Source of the DNA: Candidatus Eisenbacteria bacterium
Lineage (GTDB): Bacteria; Eisenbacteria; RBG-16-71-46; JACRLI01
NCBI GenBank assembly: GCA_016235265.1
Contig: JACRLI010000019.1
Location: 114,351-178,350 of the forward strand
DNA: 64,000 nt
Reading direction: 5' to 3'
Under the pieces are notes generated by a model that had not been told where the DNA came from, did no database searches, and worked only from the letters and a program-made list of their open reading frames with translations. The translations under genes and the position numbers were made by a program. Below are positions 1 to 7,478 of this stretch, one piece after another (the stretch's first letter is position 1; the number at the start of each line of letters is the position of its first letter).

Positions 1-1689
1 GAGGCCATTCGACTGGCGCTCGAGGTGGCGCTGCTGTTCCACCTGAACCTGGTCTCCGAGCTGCACGTGATGCGCAAGCAGTACCTGGACGGGTCCATTC
101 CCACCGGGTTCCAGCGCACCGCCATGCTGGGGCTCGCCGGGGAGATCCCGTTCCGGGTGCCGGCGCTGGGGGTGGACCGGCCCCTGCGGATCCGGCAGTT
201 CTCGCTGGAGGAGGATTCCTGCCGCGAGGTGAGCGACGTGGGGCACCGGATCACATTTCGCACCGACCGCCTGGGCACGCCGCTGATCGAGACGGTGACC
301 GAGCCGGACTTCCTCACCCCGCTGGAGGTGCAGGCCGGCGGGCGGCTGCTGGCGCGGGTGGCGCAGGCCAGCGGCAAGGTCCGGCGCGGGGCCGGGGCGG
401 CGCGCCAGGACACCAATGTGTCCGTGGCCGGCGGGCGGCGCGTCGAGATCAAGGGAGTGGGCCACCACCGCGGCCTGCCGCTCCTGACGCACGTGGAGGC
501 CTTCCGCCAGCTCAACCTGCTCCGCATCCGCGCGGAGCTGTTGCGCCGCGGCGTGACCGCCGCGCAACTTCCCGTGCCCGGCCCCGGGCTGCCGTGGGAG
601 GGTGCCGCCGGGGTGGTGGACGCCACGTCCACGCTCCGGCGCTGCGACTACATGCCCATCCGTGACGCGCTGGACCGCCGCGAGTCGGTGGTGGCGCTGC
701 GCCTGCCGGGGTTCGAGGGCCTGCTGACCCGTCGCACCCAGCCGGGCGTGACCTTTGCGCGCGAATTCGCCGGGCGCGTGCGGGTGATCGCCTGCCTCAC
801 CGGGCGACCGTTCCTGATCCACTCCGATCTTGCCGACTACGGACCCAGCCAGGCCGAGTGGCGCTCGCTCCACAAGGCCGTGGGCGCGGAGCGCGGCGAC
901 GCGGTGGTGGTGCTGTGGGGTGCGGCGGCCGACGTGGCCACCGCCGTGCGCGAGGTCTACCTCAGGGCGCGCGACGCGCTGGAGGGCGTTCCCGCCGAGA
1001 CCCGCCAGTCGCATCCCGACGGCACCAACGGCTTCGAGCGCATCCTGCCCGGGGCCGACCGCATGTACCCCGACACCGACACCCCGCCCAAGGCCATTCC
1101 GGACGCGTGGGTGCACGAGATCACAGCGCGCCTTCCGGAGCGCCCCTGGGACCGAGAGGACCGCTACCGGGTGCTGGGCCTGGACGGGGCGCTGGCGGCG
1201 GCCCTGGCGTGCGCGCCGCCGGCTGCGGCGCTCTTCGACGCGGCGGAGCCGCCCGCGGGAGCGCACGCGCGCCGGGTGGCGGGCGCGCTGCTGAAGCTCC
1301 CGCCGCGGAGGCTGCGCCGCATGGGCGCGATGCCGGACCCCGGGCCGGAGCGGCTGAAAGCGCTGGTGGCGGCGCTGGCGCGCGGCGACTTCCGGCCCGA
1401 AGCGTTCGATCGGGCGCTGGAGCGGGCGCTGCGCCAGCCGGCGCTGGCGGTGGGCGACATCGTGGCGGCCTTTCGCCCGCGGGCGGGCGACGACGCGGAA
1501 CTGGACGGCCTGGTCCGCGCCACCGCCGCCGCCGCCGCGCGGGAGGCGCGCAGCCCGGACGCCGGGGCGAGGTTGCGCTGGGCGCTCGGCCGGGTGACCC
1601 CCGCGCTGCTCGGCCGGGTGGAGCCGGGAGTGATCCGGGAACGGCTGGAGGCGGCGCTGCGGGGGATCCCGGTGGAGGCGGTGCCATGA
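1..1689 (+). CDS. gatE: Glu-tRNA(Gln) amidotransferase subunit E, 5' end missing
   Basis: This is the tRNA-binding and kinase subunit of the archaeal-type GatDE complex, which converts Glu-tRNA(Gln) to Gln-tRNA(Gln) in the cytoplasm. The reading frame is open from base 1, so the start lies upstream and 562 residues are visible. The GatB/GatE catalytic fold is seen in the N-terminal part (HVMRKQYLDGSIPTGFQRT, EIKGVGHHRGL). It is followed by the AspRS-like GAD insertion typical of GatE and absent from GatB (GVTFAREFAGR, then ILPGADRMYPDTDTPP near visible residues 340-360). An Ala/Arg-rich YqeY-like tail closes the protein. The stop overlaps the gatD start by ATGA, so the two genes are translationally coupled. 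The GAD insertion and the adjacent gatD exclude an ordinary gatB. Confidence 0.93.
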   Translation, partial: EAIRLALEVALLFHLNLVSELHVMRKQYLDGSIPTGFQRTAMLGLAGEIPFRVPALGVDRPLRIRQFSLEEDSCREVSDVGHRITFRTDRLGTPLIETVTEPDFLTPLEVQAGGRLLARVAQASGKVRRGAGAARQDTNVSVAGGRRVEIKGVGHHRGLPLLTHVEAFRQLNLLRIRAELLRRGVTAAQLPVPGPGLPWEGAAGVVDATSTLRRCDYMPIRDALDRRESVVALRLPGFEGLLTRRTQPGVTFAREFAGRVRVIACLTGRPFLIHSDLADYGPSQAEWRSLHKAVGAERGDAVVVLWGAAADVATAVREVYLRARDALEGVPAETRQSHPDGTNGFERILPGADRMYPDTDTPPKAIPDAWVHEITARLPERPWDREDRYRVLGLDGALAAALACAPPAAALFDAAEPPAGAHARRVAGALLKLPPRRLRRMGAMPDPGPERLKALVAALARGDFRPEAFDRALERALRQPALAVGDIVAAFRPRAGDDAELDGLVRATAAAAAREARSPDAGARLRWALGRVTPALLGRVEPGVIRERLEAALRGIPVEAVP

Positions 1690-3074
1690 GCGACAATCCC
1701 CACAAGGGCTACCGCGAGCCGTGCCGGGCGGTGATGGAGCGCTTCGGGATCACGGTGTGGTGCGAGGTGCGCGCGCACACCACGCGCGGCGAGTTCGAGG
1801 GCCTGGTGCTGCCGCGCTCCGAGACCTCCGATCCCCTGCACCTGGTGCTGAAGCTGGGCAACGGCTACAACGTGGGCCTGCGCCACGACACCGTGCTCAC
1901 GCTGGAGAAGACCGGCTACCGGGAGGCGCACTACAAGATCCCCGAGAAGGCGTTCCCGGTGGACCCGCGCAAGCCGAAGGTGAAGCTGCTGGGCACCGGC
2001 GGCACCATCGCCTCCCGCCTGGACTACCGCACCGGCGCGGTGATCCCCGCGTTCAGCCCCGGCGAACTGTACGGGTCGGTGCCGGAGCTGGCCGACATCT
2101 GCAACCTGGACACGCACAAGCTGTTCGGCGTGTTCTCCGAGAACATGGGCCCGGAGGAGTACCTGGCGCTGGCCGAGCACACCGGCCAGGCCATTCGCGC
2201 CGGCTACGACGGGGTGGTGGTGGGGCACGGCACCGACACCATGCACCACACCGCGGCGGCGCTCTCCTTCATGGTGCAGCGCCCGCCGGTGCCCATCGTG
2301 ATGGTGGGCAGCCAGCGCTCCTCGGACCGGCCCTCCTCCGACGCGGCGCAGAACCTGATCAACGCCACCTGGGCCGCCGCCCACGGCCAGATCGCCGAGG
2401 TGATGGTGTGCATGTTCGGTCCCACGTCGGACCGCTACAACCTGCTGCACCGCGGCACCCGCGTGCGCAAGATGCACAGCAGCTACCGGAGCACCTTCCG
2501 CACCCTGGGCGACATCCCGCTGGCGATGGTGGAGAACGGCAGACTCACCCCGCTCAAGGACGACTTCGCGCCCCGGCGGCGCGACCGGGACGTGACGGTG
2601 CAGGCGGCGTTCGAGGAGAAGGTCACCATCGTCTACTACTACCCCAACATGCACCCGGACCTGATCGACGCCCTGGTGGAGAAGGGCTACAAGGGCATCA
2701 TCATCGCCGGCACGGGGCTGGGGCACGTGAACCGCAAGATCTACCCGGCGCTGGAGCGGGCCCACCGGGCGGGTGTACAGTTGTACATGGCGCTGCAGAC
2801 CCTGTGGGGCTTCGTGCAGATGTACGTGTACGAGACCGGGCGCGAGATCCTGGAACTGGGTGTGGTGCCCCTGGCGAACATGCTGCCGGAGGTGGCCTAC
2901 ATCAAGCTGGGCTGGGCGCTGGGGGTGCACCCGCACGACCCCGCCGCGGTCCGGGAGTTGATGACGCGCAACGTGGCGGGGGAGACCACCGAGCGGGAAC
3001 CGCACGACGGCTACCTGGTGTTCCAGGGCGGCGTGCCGGAGATCCACGAGTTCCTGGGCAAGGTCTGGAAATAG
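1686..3074 (+). CDS. gatD: Glu-tRNA(Gln) amidotransferase subunit D (asparaginase-like)
   Basis: GatD is the glutaminase subunit that supplies ammonia to GatE. The 462-residue product has the expected layout: an N-terminal beta-barrel of about 95 residues (VWCEVRAHTTRGEFEGLVLP), then a type-I asparaginase fold. That fold carries both catalytic threonine motifs, LGTGGTIASR near residues 100-109 and GHGTDTM near 179-185, followed by VGSQRSSDRPSSDA. The C-terminal part (IIIAGTGLGHVN) is also family-typical. Plain asparaginases lack the N-terminal domain and are about 330 residues long, so GatD is favoured. The start ATG overlaps the gatE stop. Known members are overwhelmingly archaeal, so finding it in this bacterial-looking window is unusual. 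Confidence 0.93.
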   Translation: MSDNPHKGYREPCRAVMERFGITVWCEVRAHTTRGEFEGLVLPRSETSDPLHLVLKLGNGYNVGLRHDTVLTLEKTGYREAHYKIPEKAFPVDPRKPKVKLLGTGGTIASRLDYRTGAVIPAFSPGELYGSVPELADICNLDTHKLFGVFSENMGPEEYLALAEHTGQAIRAGYDGVVVGHGTDTMHHTAAALSFMVQRPPVPIVMVGSQRSSDRPSSDAAQNLINATWAAAHGQIAEVMVCMFGPTSDRYNLLHRGTRVRKMHSSYRSTFRTLGDIPLAMVENGRLTPLKDDFAPRRRDRDVTVQAAFEEKVTIVYYYPNMHPDLIDALVEKGYKGIIIAGTGLGHVNRKIYPALERAHRAGVQLYMALQTLWGFVQMYVYETGREILELGVVPLANMLPEVAYIKLGWALGVHPHDPAAVRELMTRNVAGETTEREPHDGYLVFQGGVPEIHEFLGKVWK

Positions 3075-3108
3075 GGCGGCGGGGACGCCGCCCGGGGCGG
3101 GGGGTGCG

Positions 3109-4572
3109 ATGATCGAACAGGGTGCGATGCCGGGCACGGGGGACGGGCCGGAGGGCGGGGTGGCGGGAGCGGCCGGCACGCCTCCCCGGGTGGGGCAGGG
3201 CGGGGCGTTCCCCGCGTGCGCGCTGGAGCGGCTGCTGGGCCGGCCGGCGGCCGCGTGGGCGGTGGATGACCTCGTGGACCTGGTGGCGGAGCGGGGCATC
3301 CGCCTGGTCAGCCTGATGCACGTGGGTGGCGACGGCTGGCTCAAGACGCTGGACTTCGCTCCGCGCGACGCGGGCCACCTGCGGGACATCCTCGAGGGGG
3401 GCGAGCGCGCCGACGGCTCCAGCCTGTTCAAGGGCCTGGGCATCCGGACCGGCGCGTCGGACATCTTGCTGCGCCCGCGTCTCGCCACCGCGTTCCTCGA
3501 TCCCTTCTCTCCCCTGCCCACGCTGGCGGTGCTGTGCGGACACGAGGGCCGCGACGGCGCGCCGCTGCCGCAGTCCCCGGACACCATCGTGCGGCGCGCC
3601 GCCGTTCGCGCCCGGGCGCGGGCCGGCGTGGAACTGCACGCGCTGGGCGAGGTCGAGTTCTTCCTCGGCCACCGGCCCTCCGACTTCGACATCTACGGCG
3701 CCGACGACCTGGGCTACCACGCCACCTCGCCGTTCGTGTTCGGCGAGGGACTGCGGCGGCGCGCCCTGGGTCTGCTCGCCGACATCGGGGTGCCGGTCAA
3801 GTACGGCCACAGCGAGGTCGGCTACGTGCAGGCCGGCGAGGCCGAGGGCTGGATCTGGGAGCAGCACGAAGTGGAACTGGCCCTCGCGCCGCTGGAGCGC
3901 GCGGCCGATGGGGTGGTGCTGGCGCAGTGGGTGATTCGCAACCTGGCGCGGCGCGAGGGCATGCGCGTCAGCTTCGATCCCATCCTGTCCCGGGGGCATG
4001 CCGGCAACGGGCTGCACTTCCACGTGTCTCCCGCGGTGGAAGGCGTGCCCCGCGGGGGTCGCGGTCCCGACGGGCAGCTGTGGCCGCAGGCGAAGTGGCT
4101 GATCGGCGGGCTGGTGCGGATGGGCGGAGCGCTGATGGCGTTCGGCAACCGCGGCGAGGAGTCCTTCGTGCGGCTGACGCAGGCCAAGGAGGCTCCGGGC
4201 AGCGTGTCGTGGGGCGAGTTCGACCGCCGCGCGCTGGTGCGCCTGCCGGTGGTGGCGGCCACGCCGGAGGGCCGCCCGGTATCCCCGCCGACGGTGGAGT
4301 TCCGCCTGCCCGACGGATCGGCCCAGCCGCACCTGCTGCTGGCGGGCCTGGCGCAGGCGATGCTCGCCGCCCGGTCGGAGGCGGACCTCGAGGGCCTGCT
4401 GCGCGCCACCGCCTCGGCCTCGCGCGGCGCGGCCGCCTCGCAGGGGGTGCGCGTGCCGCGGAACCTGCGGGAGGTCGCGGTGGAACTGGAACGCCACCGG
4501 GCGGCATTCGAAGCCGACGGAGTGTTCCCCGCCGCGATGCTGGACGGGGTGCTGGCCAGGCTGAAGGCCTAG
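3109..4572 (+). CDS. Glutamine synthetase family protein (divergent)
   Basis: This 487-residue protein has the glutamine synthetase core. It shows ALGEVEFFLG for the family's first metal-binding glutamates, HSEVGYVQ in place of HHEV, GNGLHFHVS for the G-x-G-x-H-x-H ATP/metal motif, and VEFRLPDGSAQPHL for the E-x-R-x-P-D segment. The ligase reaction (glutamate plus ammonia and ATP) is what the family does, but several signatures are altered: the usual FMPKP segment reads FDPILSRG and NPYL reads QPHL. It could act on another amine, as gamma-glutamyl-polyamine synthetases do. The start is the ATG after a G-rich ribosome-binding site; a Gly/Pro-rich stretch of about 35 residues precedes the fold. 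It lies 34 bp after gatD and is probably in the same operon, which suggests a link to glutamine supply. Confidence 0.8.
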   Translation: MIEQGAMPGTGDGPEGGVAGAAGTPPRVGQGGAFPACALERLLGRPAAAWAVDDLVDLVAERGIRLVSLMHVGGDGWLKTLDFAPRDAGHLRDILEGGERADGSSLFKGLGIRTGASDILLRPRLATAFLDPFSPLPTLAVLCGHEGRDGAPLPQSPDTIVRRAAVRARARAGVELHALGEVEFFLGHRPSDFDIYGADDLGYHATSPFVFGEGLRRRALGLLADIGVPVKYGHSEVGYVQAGEAEGWIWEQHEVELALAPLERAADGVVLAQWVIRNLARREGMRVSFDPILSRGHAGNGLHFHVSPAVEGVPRGGRGPDGQLWPQAKWLIGGLVRMGGALMAFGNRGEESFVRLTQAKEAPGSVSWGEFDRRALVRLPVVAATPEGRPVSPPTVEFRLPDGSAQPHLLLAGLAQAMLAARSEADLEGLLRATASASRGAAASQGVRVPRNLREVAVELERHRAAFEADGVFPAAMLDGVLARLKA

Positions 4573-4582
4573 CCGGGAACCC

Positions 4583-4596
4583 CCGCCCCGGGGCGG
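4583..4596. terminator. GC-rich palindrome between convergent genes
   Basis: A 14-bp perfect palindrome (CCGCCCCGGGGCGG) fills most of the 39-bp gap between the glutamine-synthetase-like stop and the pduT stop on the opposite strand. There is no U-tract, so intrinsic termination is uncertain. Its position between converging genes is the main argument. Confidence 0.35.
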
Positions 4597-4611
4597 ATGG
4601 GACCACCCCGC

Positions 4612-5160
4612 CTAGATGAACTGCTGCAGCACTTCCTTGCGCGGCGAGGGGATGACCACCGTCTGCACCAGCAGACCCTTGCGGGCGACCATCGCCGCGC
4701 CCGCCTCCACCGAGGCCTCCACGTCGGCGACTTCGCCGGTGAACAACACCCAGCCCTTGCCGCCGATGGCCATGGCCAGGTGGATCTCCACCAGCGTGAT
4801 GTCGCTGGCCTTGGCGGCGGCGTCGGCGGCCTCCACGATGGAGGCGACCGAGAACGCCTCGATCACGCCCAGTGCGCGGGGCTCGGGCACGTGCGTGGTG
4901 CACGCGATCGCGGGGAAGACGCTCGGGTGCACGTTGGGGATGAGCAGGCTGTCCACCACCTGGTGACCGCCGACCTCCAGCCCTGCCTCCACGCTGGCGC
5001 GGACCTCCTCGACGTTGCCCCCGATGAGCACCATGTATTTTCCGGGGCAGATCGTGCGATTGACCACGATGCTCACCTGGGCGCGCTTGACCATCGCGTC
5101 GGCGACCTCGATCCCCTTGGCGATGCTGGAGAGTTCCACCAGGCCGATGGCAGCTTGCAT
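4612..5160 (-). CDS. pduT: Tandem BMC-domain shell protein, PduT type
   Basis: This is a 182-residue protein made of two consecutive bacterial-microcompartment (BMC) domains, residues about 1-90 and 95-180, so it should form a trimeric pseudohexagonal shell tile. The first domain opens with AIGLVELSSIAKGIEVAD and the second with ALGVIEAFSVASIVEAAD. Cys38, in RTICPGKYMVLIGG, sits where PduT of enteric bacteria uses a pore cysteine to bind a central 4Fe-4S cluster, which argues for PduT rather than EutL or PduB. The ATG follows a GGAGG 12 nt upstream and lies 20 bp after pduS, so they form one operon. No other shell protein or microcompartment enzyme is visible nearby, so it must cooperate with genes elsewhere or serve a different role. 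Confidence 0.88.
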   Translation of the reverse strand: MQAAIGLVELSSIAKGIEVADAMVKRAQVSIVVNRTICPGKYMVLIGGNVEEVRASVEAGLEVGGHQVVDSLLIPNVHPSVFPAIACTTHVPEPRALGVIEAFSVASIVEAADAAAKASDITLVEIHLAMAIGGKGWVLFTGEVADVEASVEAGAAMVARKGLLVQTVVIPSPRKEVLQQFI

Positions 5161-5180
5161 GGTCTCGTCGTACCTCCGGT

Positions 5181-6527
5181 TCAGGCCCGTGACTGGATAT
5201 GGACGCCCCGGCCGTCGACCGCCGTCACCACGCCCTCGATGCTGGCGTGGACGGCGCAGCCCAGCTGGTCGTCCGGGACGGCGCCCACCACGTCGCCGCG
5301 CGCCACGCGCGCGCCGGCAGCCACCGTGGGCGTGGCCGGCGCGCCGATGTGCGCGTCCATGGGGATGGTCACCCCGGCGGGCGCGCCGCCGCCCTCCACG
5401 AAACGCGCGTGGCGGTCGTAGCCCGTGAGCCCCAGGCGGCGGTACAGCATGGGAATCGGGATCTGTCGCCCGTGACGCATCGGATGGACCGGCCCGAACA
5501 GCTGCTCGAGCTCCCCAACGCTCCGGCGGATGCCGCGGGCCTTGAGCTCCCGCTTCGCGTCGGCGCAGATGTTCTTGGGATCGAGCTTCTCGGGGCACGC
5601 GAACAGCGTGCACACGTTGCACTCGCAGCAGTGCTCCGCCCACAGGCTCACGCGGTCCTTCTCCTCGCCGGTCATGAGCAGCGAGCGCATCACCTTGTGC
5701 GGCTCGATGGGATAGCCAAGGATGTAGCGGGGGCACATTTCCGTGCACAGCGAGCACTGGTCGCAGGTGCTGTGTCCCACGCGGTCGTAGTGGCGCCGCG
5801 GGGCGGTCTTGCGCTCCACCAGCGGGTGGTTTGCGGGCAGCACGATCAGCCCGGCGGTGGTCTTGGTGACCGGCAGTGAGAGGTCGGTCTCGGCCCCGCC
5901 CATCATCACGCCGCCGGTGAGCACCACCGGGTCGGCGCAGGTGAGGCCGCCGGCCAGCCCGACGCAGTCGGCGATGGAGACCCCCACGGGCACCACCGCG
6001 GTGACGGGCTCGGCCACCTCGCCGGTCACGGTCACGAACTTCTCGGTCACCGGCACCCCGTCCAGGGCGGCGGCCACGTTGGCGATGGTCTCGACGTTGT
6101 CCACCACCACGCCCACCTGCAGCGGGATGCCGCCGGGGCGCATGCGCCGCCCGGTGATGTCGTACACCAGCACGTACTCGTCGCCGGCGGGGTAGACGTC
6201 CTCCATCACGAACAACTCGATTCCCTCCGACGCGGCCGCGGGGCGCAGGGCGTCCAGCACGTCGGCGTTCTTGCGCTTGACCGCCAGCACCACCCGGGAC
6301 GCCCCCGAGAGCTCACGCTGGATGGCGAGGCCGCGCAGCAGGGCGTCGCGCCGGTGGATCATCACCTCGCGGTCCTTGTACATCAGCGGCTCGCACTCGG
6401 CGCCGTTGGCGATGATGGTGTCGGCGCGGCCCTCGAGCTTGCGGTAGGTGGGAAAGCCCGCCCCGCCGGCGCCCACCACCCCCGCCGCGCGGATGGCGCG
6501 GATCGCCTCGTCTCTCGCGGTCTGCAT
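5181..6527 (-). CDS. pduS: PduS-type flavin/Fe-S cobalamin reductase (RnfC-like)
   Basis: PduS passes electrons through FMN and two 4Fe-4S clusters to reduce cobalamin, normally inside a microcompartment where it binds PduT. The 448-residue product starts with the RnfC/Nuo51-like Rossmann part (GAGGAGFPTYRKL, NGAECEPLMYKD). A SLBB-like region follows (VVDNVETIANVAAAL). Two ferredoxin-like cysteine clusters come next: CDQCSLCTEMCP near residues 251-262 and CCECNVCTLFACP near 295-308. A lipoyl/barrel-sandwich-like tail closes the protein (AHIGAPATPTVAAGARV). The start ATG is preceded only 7 nt upstream by an extended -10, so the mRNA is probably leaderless. Adjacent pduT supports PduS over plain RnfC, since no other rnf genes are present. 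Confidence 0.88.
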   Translation of the reverse strand: MQTARDEAIRAIRAAGVVGAGGAGFPTYRKLEGRADTIIANGAECEPLMYKDREVMIHRRDALLRGLAIQRELSGASRVVLAVKRKNADVLDALRPAAASEGIELFVMEDVYPAGDEYVLVYDITGRRMRPGGIPLQVGVVVDNVETIANVAAALDGVPVTEKFVTVTGEVAEPVTAVVPVGVSIADCVGLAGGLTCADPVVLTGGVMMGGAETDLSLPVTKTTAGLIVLPANHPLVERKTAPRRHYDRVGHSTCDQCSLCTEMCPRYILGYPIEPHKVMRSLLMTGEEKDRVSLWAEHCCECNVCTLFACPEKLDPKNICADAKRELKARGIRRSVGELEQLFGPVHPMRHGRQIPIPMLYRRLGLTGYDRHARFVEGGGAPAGVTIPMDAHIGAPATPTVAAGARVARGDVVGAVPDDQLGCAVHASIEGVVTAVDGRGVHIQSRA

Positions 6528-6534
6528 GGGGCGG

Positions 6535-6543
6535 AGACTAGCA
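6535..6543 (-). promoter_or_regulatory. Extended -10 promoter for pduS-pduT, leaderless
   Basis: On the minus strand the sequence reads TGC-TAGTCT, an extended -10, then 7 nt, then the pduS ATG. That spacing puts the transcription start on or next to the A of the ATG. No convincing -35 is seen 17 nt upstream. The same hexamer TAGTCT with TGC in front occurs upstream of the subtilase gene at 40667. Confidence 0.5.
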
Positions 6544-6680
6544 CAAAGCAGGGCGCCGGGGGTGCGCCGCCGCGGGGGCTCTGGTACGCTCCCGCCGGTC
6601 GGTCGGACGGCCCGCCGCGCCGTGGCGCGCGCGCCGGGCGCATAACGAGATGTCCCCATCAACCAGCCCCGGAGGTCCCG

Positions 6681-6962
6681 ATGGTCACTGCAGTCCTGCT
6701 GTTGAAGGTGGAGCGCGGACGGGTCAACGAGGTCGCCGAAGCGCTGGCCGACGTCCCCGGGGTCACCGAGGTGTACTCGGTGGCGGGCCGCTACGACCTG
6801 GTGGCGGTGTTGCGCGTGCGCGAGACCGAGCAGATGGCGGAGCTGGTGACGCGCGAGGTGGTGAAGGTGCAGGGCATCCGCGAGACGGAGACGCTCACCG
6901 CGTTCCGCGCCTACTCGCGCCACGATCTCGAGGCGGCCTTCTCGCTGGGCTTCCAGAAGTAG
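6681..6962 (+). CDS. Stand-alone Lrp/AsnC ligand-binding (RAM) domain protein
   Basis: This 93-residue protein consists only of the effector-binding domain of Lrp/AsnC regulators, with no helix-turn-helix. It opens [20 protein letters not shown], followed by [16 protein letters not shown] and the closing helix/strand region with [17 protein letters not shown]. Such small proteins assemble into dimers or octamers that bind amino acids and may modulate full-length Lrp proteins; that is family knowledge, not shown here. A GGAGG at 6671-6675 fixes the ATG. It diverges from pduS and shares a 150-bp intergenic region with it. Confidence 0.88.
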   Translation: MVTAVLLLKVERGRVNEVAEALADVPGVTEVYSVAGRYDLVAVLRVRETEQMAELVTREVVKVQGIRETETLTAFRAYSRHDLEAAFSLGFQK

Positions 6963-7006
6963 CGGGGCGCGGCGCCGCGCGGTCCGCGGAGCGTCCGCCG
7001 GGGCCC

Positions 7007-7270
7007 CCGGTGCAGCGCGCGGTACAGCCAGTCGCCGCTGCGATCCCCGGTGAACATCCTCCCGGTGCGGTTGGCACCGTGCGCCCCGGGGGCCAGCCCC
7101 ACGATCAGCAGCCGCGCGACCGGGTCGCCGAAGCTGGGCACCGGCCGTCCCCAGCAAGTCTCGGCCGCGCAGGCGCGGCGGCGGGTGCGCGCCACCCCGG
7201 CACAGTGATCCCGGAGACGGGGACACAGGTCGCACCGCGCGATCCGGGCATTGAGGGCCTCCCACGCTGC
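7007..7270 (-). pseudogene. N-terminal remnant of a family 5 uracil-DNA glycosylase
   Basis: The minus strand encodes about 88 residues that match the first third of UDGb-type uracil-DNA glycosylases. They include an N-terminal [15 protein letters not shown] with the first two cluster cysteines, then [33 protein letters not shown] (active-site motif 1) and DWLYRALHR. After residue R at 7007 the similarity stops. The rest of the enzyme, including the other Fe-S cysteines and the catalytic C-terminal motif, is absent and replaced by the 3' end of the Lrp-like gene. No good start codon precedes the conserved part. It looks like a gene truncated by deletion. The frame has not accumulated stops, so the loss may be recent. 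Confidence 0.62.
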
Positions 7271-7478
7271 CGGGGAATCGGCCTGGTTCCGGCTCCTGCT
7301 GATGGCGCTCTCCGTGGACGGGGTTCCTGCTGTTGGTGGCGGCCCGGGGCTCGAGCGCAGCAGACCCCGTGTGGCCCCGGGGCGGGCAATCCCCTACAAT
7401 GGGGCGTCGCATCGGCAGTTCTCTCCGGCGCGAAGTCCGGCGCCGGCGGTTGGCTTGTATTGCGGGAGGCGGTGGCTC

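Noticed and set aside
858-3692. Long open frames in other phases over gatE, gatD and the glutamine synthetase gene
   Set aside because: Their translations are Arg/Ala/Gly-rich without any domain, whereas the chosen frames show clear family motifs.
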